A stretch of DNA of 34,909 nucleotides from Armatimonadota bacterium (GCA_029553475.1 JAKPKV010000026.1:1-34909), one strand, 5' to 3'. Positions 7,999 to 17,190 are shown, counted from the first letter of the stretch. Notes: generated by a model from the letters alone, not told the origin. Numbers and translations: made by a program.

Positions 7999-8880
7999 GT
8001 GAAACTGGTGATGTACGGCGAGCCGTATCAGGAGCGCTTGGGGGTGATCCTGCGGGATGCTTTCATCTACGGCCTGGAGATCGCCGAGTTAGAGTCGCCG
8101 GCGAGCATCGAAGAGGTGCTGGAGTTCGATCTGCTGCAGCAGATCGAGGAGCTGACCTACGAGCCGGCGCCGGAGTCGGCGCTCATCCCGCTGGACAGCG
8201 TGCGGTTGGGGCCGCCGCTGGCGGGGATGGGGAAGATCATCGCCGTGGGCTTGAATTATCGCGATCACGCCGAGGAGATGGGGAACGCGCTGCCGAGCAG
8301 CCCGCTGTTGTTCTGCAAGGCGCAAACCTCCATCGCCGGGCCGACCGACCCGCTGATGCTGCCGCCGGACAGTTGGTCGCGCGAGGTGGATTACGAGATC
8401 GAGCTGGGCGTGGTCATCGGCCGGCTGTGCAGCGAAGTCTCCGTGGAAGACGCCCTGGCCTATGTCGCCGGCTACACGATTGTCAATGACGTGACGGCGC
8501 GCGACGTGCAGCGGGCAGAGAGCCAGTGGTTCCGCGCGAAGAGTTATGACGGCTTCTGCCCGGTGGGCCCCTATCTGGTGACCGCCGATGAGATCGCGGA
8601 TGTGGGCAACCTGCAGCTCATCACGCGGGTGAACGGCGAAGTGCGCCAGCGCGGCACGACGCAGAACCTGATCTTCAGCGTGCCGGAGCTGGTCAGTTTC
8701 GCCAGCAGGAGCATGACGCTGCTGCCGGGCGACATCATCGCCACCGGCACGCCGGCGGGCATCGGCGCGGGGATGCGCCCGCCCACCTATCTGCGGCCTG
8801 GCGATGTCGTGGAGCTGTCCATAGACGGGCTGGGGCAGCACCGCTACGCGGTGGTGGCGTATCAGCGGGAGGAAGAGTAA
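7999..8880 (+). CDS. Fumarylacetoacetate hydrolase (FAH) family protein
   Basis: FAH-fold enzymes hydrolyse or decarboxylate small beta-diketo acids with a divalent metal, for example in catabolism of aromatic compounds or as oxaloacetate decarboxylases. The ~293-residue product has an N-terminal lead domain (~1-70) and the catalytic FAH domain from IIAVGLNYRDHAEEMG. Metal ligands are expected in REVDYEIELGVVIG and VNDVTARD; the substrate-site segment SYDGFCPVGPYLV and the end GDIIATGTPAGIGAG are all present. GTG at 7999 is preferred over GTG at 7993 because GGGGAGG ends 7 bases before it. The substrate cannot be told from sequence. dapB follows 83 bases downstream on the same strand, so the two may be cotranscribed. 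Confidence 0.88.
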   Translation: MKLVMYGEPYQERLGVILRDAFIYGLEIAELESPASIEEVLEFDLLQQIEELTYEPAPESALIPLDSVRLGPPLAGMGKIIAVGLNYRDHAEEMGNALPSSPLLFCKAQTSIAGPTDPLMLPPDSWSREVDYEIELGVVIGRLCSEVSVEDALAYVAGYTIVNDVTARDVQRAESQWFRAKSYDGFCPVGPYLVTADEIADVGNLQLITRVNGEVRQRGTTQNLIFSVPELVSFASRSMTLLPGDIIATGTPAGIGAGMRPPTYLRPGDVVELSIDGLGQHRYAVVAYQREEE

Positions 8881-8963
8881 GCTGGGGTTGCGGGTTGCAG
8901 CGGGGCAGCGGGGCGGGGCGCGATGGGGATGCGGGAATGCCCTGGCGCGGCAAAGAGGAGCGT

Positions 8964-9761
8964 ATGTCGGAGATTCGCGTAGTGGTGGCGGGGGCCTGCG
9001 GCAAGATGGGGCGCGAGGTGGTGAAGGCGCTCTCGGCCGCGGAGGGGGTGGCGGTGGTGGCGGCGGTGGATATCGCCGGCGTCGGCACGGACGCCGGGGA
9101 GCTGGCCGGCATCGCGCCGCTGCACGTGCCGGTGACGGATGATCTGGAAGCGGCCATCCGCGATGCCCGCCCCCAGGTGATGGTGGAGTTCACCCGTCCG
9201 GACGCGGTGATGGCGAACCTGCGCGTCGCGGTGCCGCGGGGGGTGGCGGCGGTGGTGGGCACCACCGGCCTCACCGACGCGCACGTCGCCGAGCTGCGCG
9301 CGCTGGCCGACGGCGCGCGGACGCCCGTCTTCGTCGCGCCGAACTTCGCCATCGGTGCGGTGCTGATGATGCGGTTCGCGCAGCAGGCGGCGCCGTTCTT
9401 CGATTACGCGGAGATCATCGAATACCATCACGAGAAGAAGCTGGACGCGCCGTCCGGCACGGCGCTGCGCACCGCCGAGTTGATGGCGGAGGCGGCCGGC
9501 GGCCGATTGACTGCGCCGCCGACGCCGGAGGAGGGGGAAGCGAGCCGCGGCCTCGCGCGGGGGCATATCCGCGTGCATGCCGTGCGCATGCCGGGATACG
9601 TCGCCAGCCAGGAGGTGATTTTCGGCGGTCTTGGTCAGACGCTGATCCTCCGCCACGATGCCGTCAGCCGGGAATCGTTCATGCCCGGCGTGCTGATGGC
9701 GGTGCGCGCGGTGCGCGGACTGTGCGGGCTCACCATCGGGTTGGAACAGTTGCTGCCATGA
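8964..9761 (+). CDS. dapB: 4-hydroxy-tetrahydrodipicolinate reductase
   Basis: DapB reduces 4-hydroxy-tetrahydrodipicolinate with NAD(P)H in the diaminopimelate route to lysine and peptidoglycan. The 265-residue protein has the nucleotide-binding GACGKMGR at residues 10-17, the VEFTRPD segment, VGTTGL at 99-103, and the catalytic EYHHEKKLDAPSGTA with H155, H156 and K159. All are family hallmarks and the length is normal. The ATG at 8964 has AGAGGAG just upstream. It ends 69 bases before the end of dnaE, which converges on it. No other lysine-pathway gene is in view. Confidence 0.95.
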   Translation: MSEIRVVVAGACGKMGREVVKALSAAEGVAVVAAVDIAGVGTDAGELAGIAPLHVPVTDDLEAAIRDARPQVMVEFTRPDAVMANLRVAVPRGVAAVVGTTGLTDAHVAELRALADGARTPVFVAPNFAIGAVLMMRFAQQAAPFFDYAEIIEYHHEKKLDAPSGTALRTAELMAEAAGGRLTAPPTPEEGEASRGLARGHIRVHAVRMPGYVASQEVIFGGLGQTLILRHDAVSRESFMPGVLMAVRAVRGLCGLTIGLEQLLP

Positions 9762-9830
9762 TCGCCGCCCCGGGGCGGGCGTCATCGCACGGTCTGGCGG
9801 GCGCGCCCTCCCGATGGCGATGCGGGGGCA

Positions 9831-12800
9831 TCACTCCGCCACTGACACGCCGGGCAGGATGCGGAGGTGTTTGCTCACGCAGTCGGGATTGACGGTGATC
9901 GTCGGGACGCGCCAGCGGCGGCGGGCGCCGTTCGCGAGGATGACGGTGATCTCCACGGGCGCGTCGCCGCGGCAGGAGCACAGCAGGGCGGGCAAAGTGG
10001 CGAAATCATCGGACGTCACGAAAGCTTCCGAGAGGCAGATGCGGCAGGGGCGCGTCGCTTTGCCGTTGCCATTCGGTGCTCCAGTCATACCATCCCCCTG
10101 ATGTACCGGGCGTTCCGGTTTGTAGACGGGCAGCGCGGTGACGGCGGCGGACGTGCCGCCATGCCGGCCATTCCCGTTGCCATAGCCGTTGCCGCGGCGG
10201 CGCGCGGCGGCGCGCTGCAACTCCTGAATGGCGGCTTCGTCATCAATGGGGGCGATGGCGATGGCCAGGAGCTTGGGGTCCGGCTTCTCCTCTTCCTCGT
10301 CATCCGTCGTTGGCGTCCGTTGGAACGTGCCGAAATCCACCGTGCCTTTCACCAGCACGATGGCGTCCTGTTTCAAGAACGCGCGTGCCTTTTCGTAGGG
10401 TTCGGCGAAGACGGTGATCTCCACGGCGCCGGTGAGGTCGTCGAGCGTGAGGAAGGCCATCTGCTTGCCGTTTTTCGAGACGTGCGGCTTCACCACGGTG
10501 AGCATGCCGCCGATGACCACTTCGTCGCCGGCGCGGGCCTCCGCCAGCTCCTCCACCGAGGCGGTGCGGAACTCCAGCAGCGCCTCCTCGTGGGCGTGAA
10601 TCGGATGGTCGGAGACATAGAGCCCGAGGAAGTCGCGCTCCATGGTGAGGAGCTCCTGGGCGGAGAATTCCGGCAGCGGCGGGAGGTCGGGCACGATGGT
10701 CTGCACCGTCGCCGCCATATCGCCGAAAAGGTTCACCTGCCCGACGGCGCGGTCGCGGGCGGCGGATTGGCCCATGTCCACGGCGGCGTCGGCGAGGGCG
10801 AGCTTTTGCGCGCGATTGCCGGGCAGGCCATCCATGGCGCCGCTCTTGATGAGGGATTCCAGCGCGGCGCGGTTGCACAGCGTGCCGCCGACGCGGGCGC
10901 AGAAGTCGAAGAGATCGCTGAAGGGGCCGTCCGCTTCGCGGGAGGCGACGATGGCTTCCACCACGCCGGTGCCGACCCCCTTGATGGCGGTGAGGCCGAA
11001 GCGGATGCCGCCATCCTCCACGGTGAAGCCGACGCGGCTGAAGTTGACGTCCGGCGCGAGCACCTCGATGCCCAGCTTGCGGCATTCCGCCACGTAGAGG
11101 CTGACTTTATCCTGCGAATCCATCACGCTGGTGAGCAGCGCGGTCATGAACTCGACGGGATAGTTCGCCTTGAGGAAGGCGGTCTGGTAGGCGACCAGGG
11201 CGTAGCAGGCCGAGTGCGCCTTGTTGAAGGCGTACTTCGCGAATTCTTTCAGCCGGTCCCAGAGCGCCTCCGCCTGCGTGTCGGTGAAGCCGGAGGTGGT
11301 TTTGACGCCGGTGAGGAAGACGGGCTCCAGCTTCGCCATCTTGTCGAGATTCTTTTTTCGCAGCGCGTTGAGCAGGTCGTTGGCGTCGGCGGGATTGAGG
11401 CCGGCCACTTCGCGGCCGATAGCCATCACCTGCTCCTGGTAGACGAGCACGCCGTAGGTCTCCCGCAGGATGGGCTCTAGCGCCGGGTGCAGGTAGGTGA
11501 TGGTGCCCGGATCGTGCTTGCCCAGGCAGAATTTCGGGATCTCCGCCATCGGGCCGGGGCGATACAGCGCGACCATGGCGATGACATCGGAAATGCGGTC
11601 GGGCTTGAGCTGGCGCAGGGCGTTGCGCATGCCCACCGATTCCAACTGGAAGACGCCGGCGGTGTCGCCGCGCGCCATCAGCTCATACGCCCGGGCGTTA
11701 TCGAGCGGCAGGGTGGGGAGGTCGTAGGTGACGCCGTGATGCTGCTCGATGTAGGTGAGGGCATCCTTGAGCACGGTGAGCGTGCGCAGGCCGAGAAAAT
11801 CCATCTTCACCAGGCCGGCGGCTTCGGCCATGGGATATTCCCACTGGGTCTGGGCGCCCCCGTCCGGGGTGCGCTGCAACGGCGCCGTCTCCACCAGCGG
11901 CCCCTGCGAGATGACCACGGCGGCGGCGTGGGTGCCCAGGTGGCGCGCCAGTCCCTGCAGCTTGCCGGCCATCGCCAGCAGGTGGCGGACAGCGGGATCC
12001 TGGTTCTGCAGGTCCTGAATCTCCGGGTTGCCTGCGATGGCCTCCTGAATCGTCTTCGCCATGCCGATGGCTTTGCTGAGGCGGTCGGCGGTGGTCAGCG
12101 GCACGCCGAGGACGCGGGCGGCGTCGCGCACGGCCAGGCGGGGCTGCAGCGTGCCGAAGGTGGCCACCTGCGCCACTTTGTCCGCGCCGTATTTCTGCAC
12201 GACGTATTCGATCACTTCCGCGCGGCGCCGGTCTTCAAAGTCGCAATCAATGTCCGGCATGGAGGCGCGGTCCAGGGAGAGAAAGCGCTCGAACCAGAGG
12301 CCGTACTCCAGCGGATTGAGGTAGCTGATATTCGTGAGGTAGGAGACGATGGCGCCGGCGCCGGAGCCGCGGATGCCGACGAGAATGCCCTGCGCGCGCG
12401 CCCAATCGAGGAAGTCGCGCACAATGAGGAAGTAGGGGGACAGGCCTTTTTCGCTGATCACCCCCAGCTCGTAGTCCAGGCGCTCCCGCGCGCGTGCGGC
12501 TCCCGCCGGATCGTCCGCGTACATGGCGTTCAGCCGCGTTTCGCACGCCTCGCGCAGCACGCCGTCCCAGGTGGCGCCCGCGGGGATCGCGAATTCCGGC
12601 AACTGTGGTTCATCGAGGGTGATGGAGACGTCGCACAGCTCGGCGATGCGCGCGGTGTTCTCCAGCGCGCCCACGTCGTCCGGAAAGGCGGCGTACATCT
12701 CCTCGGTGCTCTTCAGGTACTGCTCGGTGGAGTAATTCATCTCGCGCTGGCGGTGTTCGTCCAGCGTCTTCTGCGTGCCGATGCAGATGAGCACCTCGTG

Positions 12801-13472
12801 GGCGTCAAAATCCTCGCGCAGCAGGTAATGGGTGTCGTTGGTGACGACCAACGGGATGCCGAGCTCGGCGGCGATGCCGCGCAGGGCGGCGTTCATCCGC
12901 GGCTGCTCGGCGTAGAAGACGCGCTGCGGCGTGTTGTGGTCCTGCAGCTCCAGGTAGAAGCCATCGGGACCAAAGAGCTCCTGGTACCAGCAGCAGAGCG
13001 CTTTCGCGCGCTCCAGATCGCCGGCGGTGATGATTTTCGGAATTTCGCCGCCCAGGCAGGCGGTGAGGGCGATGATGCCCTCGGCGTGGGCGGCCAGCAG
13101 CTCGTGATCCACGCGCGGGGTATAGTAGAAGCCCTCGAGGCTGGCGCTGCTCGCGAGCTTGAGCAGGTTGCGGTAGCCGGTCTGGTTGCGCGCCAGCAGC
13201 ACCATGTGGCCGGTGTTCGCGCGGCCGTCGCGCTTTTCCAGGCGGCTGTGGTCGCAGACGTAGGCTTCCATGCCGATGATCGGCTTCACCCCGGCTTTCT
13301 GGCAGGCGCGGTAGAACTCGATGGTGGCGTGCATATTGCCGTGGTCGGTGACGGCGATGGCGGGCATGCCGAGTTCGGCGGCGCGCGCGGGGATATCTTT
13401 CACCCGGCACGCGCCATCGAGCAGGCTGTATTCCGAGTGTAAATGTAGGTGGATGAACGGCACATCAGGCAT
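9831..13472 (-). CDS. dnaE: DNA polymerase III subunit alpha
   Basis: The replicative polymerase catalytic subunit, 1213 residues, a normal length for DnaE1. In order: an N-terminal PHP domain (HLHSEYSLLDG at ~8-18, AVTDHGNM), the palm with catalytic aspartates in MPDIDCDFEDRR (D405 and D407, bases ~12242-12259), KMDFLGLRTL with the third Asp, fingers including GLVYQEQV-like and FNKAHSACYALVAYQTAFLKANYP, a helix-hairpin-helix region (KGVGTGVVEAIV), and an OB fold near residue 1000 (VVIGGMLTVVKPHVSKNGKQMAFLTLDD). A Gly/Asn-rich linker leads to a ~70-residue tail containing CRICLSEA, which may vary between lineages. The ATG at 13472 starts the conserved sequence; the upstream ribosome site is weak (GAGAA). 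An extended -10 promoter lies ~75 bases upstream. Confidence 0.96.
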   Translation of the reverse strand: MPDVPFIHLHLHSEYSLLDGACRVKDIPARAAELGMPAIAVTDHGNMHATIEFYRACQKAGVKPIIGMEAYVCDHSRLEKRDGRANTGHMVLLARNQTGYRNLLKLASSASLEGFYYTPRVDHELLAAHAEGIIALTACLGGEIPKIITAGDLERAKALCCWYQELFGPDGFYLELQDHNTPQRVFYAEQPRMNAALRGIAAELGIPLVVTNDTHYLLREDFDAHEVLICIGTQKTLDEHRQREMNYSTEQYLKSTEEMYAAFPDDVGALENTARIAELCDVSITLDEPQLPEFAIPAGATWDGVLREACETRLNAMYADDPAGAARARERLDYELGVISEKGLSPYFLIVRDFLDWARAQGILVGIRGSGAGAIVSYLTNISYLNPLEYGLWFERFLSLDRASMPDIDCDFEDRRRAEVIEYVVQKYGADKVAQVATFGTLQPRLAVRDAARVLGVPLTTADRLSKAIGMAKTIQEAIAGNPEIQDLQNQDPAVRHLLAMAGKLQGLARHLGTHAAAVVISQGPLVETAPLQRTPDGGAQTQWEYPMAEAAGLVKMDFLGLRTLTVLKDALTYIEQHHGVTYDLPTLPLDNARAYELMARGDTAGVFQLESVGMRNALRQLKPDRISDVIAMVALYRPGPMAEIPKFCLGKHDPGTITYLHPALEPILRETYGVLVYQEQVMAIGREVAGLNPADANDLLNALRKKNLDKMAKLEPVFLTGVKTTSGFTDTQAEALWDRLKEFAKYAFNKAHSACYALVAYQTAFLKANYPVEFMTALLTSVMDSQDKVSLYVAECRKLGIEVLAPDVNFSRVGFTVEDGGIRFGLTAIKGVGTGVVEAIVASREADGPFSDLFDFCARVGGTLCNRAALESLIKSGAMDGLPGNRAQKLALADAAVDMGQSAARDRAVGQVNLFGDMAATVQTIVPDLPPLPEFSAQELLTMERDFLGLYVSDHPIHAHEEALLEFRTASVEELAEARAGDEVVIGGMLTVVKPHVSKNGKQMAFLTLDDLTGAVEITVFAEPYEKARAFLKQDAIVLVKGTVDFGTFQRTPTTDDEEEEKPDPKLLAIAIAPIDDEAAIQELQRAAARRRGNGYGNGNGRHGGTSAAVTALPVYKPERPVHQGDGMTGAPNGNGKATRPCRICLSEAFVTSDDFATLPALLCSCRGDAPVEITVILANGARRRWRVPTITVNPDCVSKHLRILPGVSVAE

Positions 13473-13544
13473 GGCATTCTCGCGCGCCGCGCAACGCCGG
13501 CGGGGGAGCGATTGGCCGTGAAACCCCAGCGGTGCGGCAGGGGT

Positions 13545-13553
13545 ATTGTACCA
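13545..13553 (-). promoter_or_regulatory. Extended -10 promoter for dnaE
   Basis: The minus strand reads TGGTACAAT, an extended -10 (TGn plus TACAAT), about 73-80 bases upstream of the dnaE start. No good -35 was found, which suits extended -10 promoters. The same pattern recurs upstream of other genes in the window. Confidence 0.4.
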
Positions 13554-13620
13554 CTCGCTAGATGTAGCGTGCAAGGCGAACACGCGTCTTTTTCGCGGGA
13601 GTGTCCGCTGCCCCCGGCGG

Positions 13621-13668
13621 GGTGACAAGGTGAAGGGGTGACAAGGTGAAGAGGTGACAAGGTGAAGA
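13621..13668. repeat. 16-bp tandem repeat, three units
   Basis: Three back-to-back copies of GGTGACAAGGTGAAGA (the first ends in G instead of A) are followed by a partial GGTGAGGTGACG. The array lies between the dnaE promoter and the end of the pseudopilin-like gene. It is a small minisatellite; no function is visible. Confidence 0.85.
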
Positions 13669-13745
13669 GGTGAGGTGACGCGCGGAAGGGATGGGGAAGA
13701 GCGTGGGCGGTCCCTCCGCGCGCGGGCGTGCGGCCGACCACAGTG

Positions 13746-14840
13746 TCATTCTTCGGGATTGTCGTAGACGCCGAATTCGCGCAGACCGGTGGGAGTGAAG
13801 CTGCCGGGGTGGGGGCCGGTGAGGGTGAGGCGCAGGGCGTCGGTGCAGACTTCCGGCGTTTCCAGGTCGTAGTCGCGCTCCTGGATGGAGCTGACGGCGG
13901 TGAGGGCGGGGCCGGGGCAGATGAGCGGCATGCTGTACGCGCCCCGCGCGTCGCGCGCGTACAGCGACCAGCCGGCGGCCCAACTGCTGTTTTTCCGCAC
14001 GCTGATGCGCACGGCGTTCAGATTTACCGTGTGGCGGAAGGTGAAGATGACGACCACCGGGTCAGTGAAATTCTGCCAGGCCGGCCCTTCGTTATCCGGC
14101 TCCAGATTGTCATCGCAGAGATCGGTGAGGAAGCCGTCGAAGGGCGCCGGCCCGCTGGATTGCGCCGCGGTGGTAATCATGGCGCCGGGCAGGCGCGGAG
14201 GCGCCCACGCCGGCTCGCGCACCGCCACGTCTTTCCCGTTGACCGCTTTCCAGGAGTTCGGCAGGGGCAGCACGCCGTTCCACCCCCGCAGCGCGCCGAC
14301 GCCGCCGGTGAGCCGCGCCAGGTGCGGGCTGGGGATGCGCGGGAAATGGACGGCATGTCCATCCACGAATGCCCAGGTGAAACCGCCCTGGTGGGGAGAG
14401 CGCAGGGGATGGTGGCAGGAGAACCACGGTGCCGTCGTCTCGCCGATGAGCACGGTTTTGACGGCCGAGCGCACGTCGCCGAGGGCGGCGCCGGCAAGCT
14501 GCTCGGTCATGCCGTAGCTCTGCGCCGCGCGGGTGCTGGGGCAGCGAAAGAGGCGGGCGTCGGTGACGTAAGGGCGGATGGCCGCCTGCCAGTCGCCGGC
14601 CGGGAACGATTCATCGAAATCCTGCACATACATCTGCACCGCGAGGGCGAGCTGCCGCACGTTGCTGACGCACTGGACCAGCTGCGCCTTCGCGCGCACC
14701 CGGCTGAAGACGGGAAAGAGGATGGCGGCCAGGATGGCGAGAATGGCGATGACGACCAAGAGCTCAATGAGCGTGAAGCCCCCGCGCGTTCGCGCCGGGA
14801 CGAGGTGTTTTCTACAGTTGCTGAGAAGGAAGCACATCAT
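13746..14840 (-). CDS. Prepilin-type N-terminal methylation domain protein (pseudopilin-like)
   Basis: The product is probably made as a type IV pilin-like precursor, cut by prepilin peptidase and embedded through its first helix. A ~20-residue basic leader (CFLLSNCRKHLVPARTRGG) precedes the cleavage motif G|FTLIELLVVIAILAILAAILFPVF; the conserved Glu at +5 is present. Next comes a DUF1559/H-X9-DG-like body: VSNVRQLALAVQMYVQDFDESFP, RLFRCPSTR and FTWAFVDGHAVHFP. Residues after ~190 form a beta-rich domain (WQNFTDPVVVIFTFRHTVNLNAVRISVRK), possibly a discoidin-like binding module. Paired ATG codons at 14840 and 14837 both suit; the ribosome site is poor. Many such proteins per genome is typical of Armatimonadota and Planctomycetota. 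Its exact role is unknown. It is divergent from purE. Confidence 0.85.
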   Translation of the reverse strand: MMCFLLSNCRKHLVPARTRGGFTLIELLVVIAILAILAAILFPVFSRVRAKAQLVQCVSNVRQLALAVQMYVQDFDESFPAGDWQAAIRPYVTDARLFRCPSTRAAQSYGMTEQLAGAALGDVRSAVKTVLIGETTAPWFSCHHPLRSPHQGGFTWAFVDGHAVHFPRIPSPHLARLTGGVGALRGWNGVLPLPNSWKAVNGKDVAVREPAWAPPRLPGAMITTAAQSSGPAPFDGFLTDLCDDNLEPDNEGPAWQNFTDPVVVIFTFRHTVNLNAVRISVRKNSSWAAGWSLYARDARGAYSMPLICPGPALTAVSSIQERDYDLETPEVCTDALRLTLTGPHPGSFTPTGLREFGVYDNPEE

Positions 14841-14909
14841 CCGGTGTCTAATAATGGGAAACCCGGTTAATGATGCAGCTATTCGCGCACAGAAAGGGCA
14901 ATACCTGCT

Positions 14910-15410
14910 ATGGCGGCAACAGTGGGCATTTTGATGGGCAGCGACAGCGACCTGCCGATTATGCAAGAGGCGGGGGTCGTGCTCGACGAGCTGGGCATCC
15001 CGTATGCGATGCATATCATGAGCGCGCACCGGACGCCGGATGACGCGGCGGAGTTCGCGCGCGCGGCGGCGGAGAAAGGGATGCGGGTGATTATCGCCGG
15101 CGCGGGCGGCGCGGCGCATCTGCCGGGCGTGCTCGCCGCCTTCACCGTGCTGCCGGTCATCGGCGTGCCGATCTCCTCCTCGATGGCCAGCCTGGGCGGG
15201 CTGGACGCGCTGCTCGCCATCGTGCAGATGCCCGGCGGCATTCCGGTGGCGACGGTGGCCATTAACGGCGCGCGCAACGCCGGCCTGCTCGCCGCGGAGA
15301 TCCTCGCTGTCGGCGATGACGCGCTGACGCGCACGCTGGTGGAGATGCGCCTGCGGATGGCGGAGAAGGTGCGCGCGCGGGATAAGGATTTACAGGCGCG
15401 GGGGGGATAA
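14910..15410 (+). CDS. purE: 5-(carboxyamino)imidazole ribonucleotide mutase
   Basis: PurE converts N5-CAIR to CAIR in purine synthesis in the cytoplasm. The 166-residue protein shows the class I hallmarks: [13 protein letters not shown] at the start (phosphate-binding SDSD), MSAHRTPD with the catalytic His, [14 protein letters not shown], and [34 protein letters not shown]. Length is typical. The ATG at 14910 has only a weak AAGGG about 12 bases upstream. The 69-bp gap to the divergent pseudopilin-like gene must hold both promoters; none is obvious. PurK is not in the window. Confidence 0.95.
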   Translation: MAATVGILMGSDSDLPIMQEAGVVLDELGIPYAMHIMSAHRTPDDAAEFARAAAEKGMRVIIAGAGGAAHLPGVLAAFTVLPVIGVPISSSMASLGGLDALLAIVQMPGGIPVATVAINGARNAGLLAAEILAVGDDALTRTLVEMRLRMAEKVRARDKDLQARGG

Positions 15411-15425
15411 CGCTCCCTTTCGTAC

Positions 15426-15467
15426 GCGCACCTCCGCCGGGGGAGCGCTCGCGGGGGCGAGGTGCGC
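15426..15467. other. Inverted repeat between purE and the activase gene
   Basis: GCGCACCTC (15426-15434) and GAGGTGCGC (15459-15467) are perfect 9-bp arms around a GC-rich 24-bp loop, directly before the activase start at 15481. It could be a purE terminator without a T-tract or a leader structure that hides the next start site. Confidence 0.4.
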
Positions 15468-15480
15468 GCGAGAACCGCTC

Positions 15481-16389
15481 ATGAAGGTTAACGGCCAGGT
15501 CTTCAATATTCAGCGCTTTTCCCTGCACGACGGCCCGGGCATCCGCACCACCGTTTTCCTGAAGGGCTGTCCACTGCGCTGCCCGTGGTGCCATAATCCG
15601 GAGGGGTTGGAGGATGCCCCGCAAATTCGCGTCACCTTCAACCGCTGTACGCGATGTGGGCGCTGCGCGGCGGCGTGCCGCCTGGGCGGGCATGCCATCA
15701 CCGCGGAGGGGCACGCGCTGCAGCTGGAGTCCTGCGACCGCTGCGGCGCCTGCGTGGAGGCCTGTCCGGCGGGCGCCATCGAGATGGTCGGCCGGACGAT
15801 GGCGGTGGCGGAGGTGCTGGCGACCGTGCGGCGGGACATCCCGTTCTACCGGAACTCCGACGGCGGCATGACGCTCTCCGGCGGCGAGCCGTTGCGGCAA
15901 TACCGCTTCAGCCGCGCGCTGCTGGCGGCGGCGAAGGCGGAAGGGATACACACCGCCATCGAGACCGCCGCCCTCGACCGCTGGGAGCGATTGGCGGCGC
16001 TGGCGCCGTCGGTGGATCTCTGGCTGGTGGACCTCAAGCATACCGACAACGCCCGGCACACGGCGCTCACCGGCGTGCCGAACCGCCGCATCCTGGGGAA
16101 TATCCGCCGCATGGCGACGGAAGGCTGGCCCATCGTGCTGCGCATCCCCTGGGTGCCGACGATGAACGCCGAGCCGCTCTTTCTCGACGGATTGGCCCGT
16201 CTGCTGGGTGCGTTCTCCACGCCCCCGCCGGTGGAGTTCCTTCCGTATCACCGGCTGGGCCTCGGCAAGTGGGCGTCGCTGGGCGGCTGCTCGCCCATCG
16301 CGGCGGCGATTCCCGCCGCGGAGCAGGCGGAGATCGAGCCGTGGGCGGCGCGGCTGCGAGCTCTCGGGGGAGCCGTGAAGGTTGGATGA
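15481..16389 (+). CDS. Glycyl-radical enzyme activating protein (radical SAM)
   Basis: This enzyme family uses S-adenosylmethionine and a [4Fe-4S] cluster to place a glycyl radical on a partner enzyme under anoxic conditions. The 302-residue protein starts with NIQRFSLHDGPGIRTTVFLKGCPLRCPWCHNPE. C30, C34 and C37 form the CxxxCxxC radical-SAM motif. An inserted ferredoxin domain has two more clusters, C56-C59-C62-C66 and C85-C88-C91-C95, as in activases of glycerol dehydratase, benzylsuccinate synthase and choline lyase types but not pyruvate formate-lyase itself. GGMTLSGGEPL is the SAM-binding region. No glycyl-radical enzyme lies within the window, so the partner is elsewhere or absent. A MobA-like gene starts 4 bases after its stop, suggesting translational coupling. 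Confidence 0.9.
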   Translation: MKVNGQVFNIQRFSLHDGPGIRTTVFLKGCPLRCPWCHNPEGLEDAPQIRVTFNRCTRCGRCAAACRLGGHAITAEGHALQLESCDRCGACVEACPAGAIEMVGRTMAVAEVLATVRRDIPFYRNSDGGMTLSGGEPLRQYRFSRALLAAAKAEGIHTAIETAALDRWERLAALAPSVDLWLVDLKHTDNARHTALTGVPNRRILGNIRRMATEGWPIVLRIPWVPTMNAEPLFLDGLARLLGAFSTPPPVEFLPYHRLGLGKWASLGGCSPIAAAIPAAEQAEIEPWAARLRALGGAVKVG

Positions 16390-16393
16390 CGCA

Positions 16394-17170
16394 ATGAAAG
16401 CAGGCATGTTAGCGCACGCGCGGGTATGTGCCGTCGTCCTGGCCGGCGGGCGGGTGCCGAAGAAGCTGGCGGGGCTGTGCGCCTACCGGCCGCTGCTGCC
16501 CATTGGCGGGCGGCCGATGCTGGCCTACGTGCTGGAGGCGCTGCGCGCGACGCCGCTGGTGCGGGCGTCGGCGGTGGTGGCGCCGGGGGCGGTGCTGGAC
16601 GCCTTCCCTGACATGCCGGAGACGAAAGTGCCGGCGGGGGAGACGATTGTCGAGAACATGCGGAACGGCGCGGCGGCGCTGGGGGCGGCGGAGCCGACGC
16701 ATCTCCTCTTCCTCACCGGCGACCTGCCGCTCATCACCGGGCACGCGCTGACGGGATACCTCACCGCCAGCCTGGCGAGCGGGGCGGCGCTGACCTATCC
16801 GATCATCCCGCGCCAGGCGTGCGAGGAGCGTTTTCCGGGGGCGAAGCGGACGTATGTGAGGATCAGCGACGGCATCTTCACCGGGGGCAATGCCGTCGTC
16901 GCCACCGCCGACCTGCTCACCGATAAAGGCGCCCTCATCCAGCGCCTGTACGACGCCCGCAAGGAGCCGCTGAAGCTGGCGGGCATCCTCGGCTGGCCCA
17001 CCGTGTGGGGGATGCTCGGCGGCACGCTCACCATCGTGGAGCTGGAAGCCGTCGCCGCGCGCATCATGGGCGCGCCCATCAAAGCCATTATCACGCCGTA
17101 TCCGGAGATCGGTTTCGACGTGGACAAACCGGCGGACGCGGCGGCGGTGGAGCGAGCGCTGGCACGGTGA
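16394..17170 (+). CDS. MobA-like NTP transferase domain protein
   Basis: This protein belongs to the nucleotidyltransferase fold that attaches NMP to sugars or cofactors. The ~258-residue product shows the family's signature loop in VVLAGGRVPKKLAGLCAYRPLLPIGGRPMLAYVLEAL, followed by an acidic metal-binding stretch FLTGDLPLITGHALTGYL and a second acidic pair near the end (IGFDVDKPADAAAVERAL). The signature departs from G-G-x-S-x-R in having VPKK. The start is taken as ATG 16394, 4 bases after the upstream stop; TTG 16382 or ATG 16406 are possible. The substrate could be a sugar-1-phosphate, a cofactor or molybdopterin; coupling to a radical-SAM activase does not settle this. Confidence 0.8.
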   Translation: MKAGMLAHARVCAVVLAGGRVPKKLAGLCAYRPLLPIGGRPMLAYVLEALRATPLVRASAVVAPGAVLDAFPDMPETKVPAGETIVENMRNGAAALGAAEPTHLLFLTGDLPLITGHALTGYLTASLASGAALTYPIIPRQACEERFPGAKRTYVRISDGIFTGGNAVVATADLLTDKGALIQRLYDARKEPLKLAGILGWPTVWGMLGGTLTIVELEAVAARIMGAPIKAIITPYPEIGFDVDKPADAAAVERALAR

Positions 17171-17190
17171 AAAAAATGGAACGGTACCGC

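Noticed and set aside
9867-13442. Two long plus-strand ORFs (537 and 651 codons) antisense to dnaE
   Set aside because: Mirror frames of a highly conserved gene in GC-rich DNA; no family features.
13621-13668. 16-bp tandem units as a CRISPR array
   Set aside because: Units are contiguous with no spacers, so it is a minisatellite.
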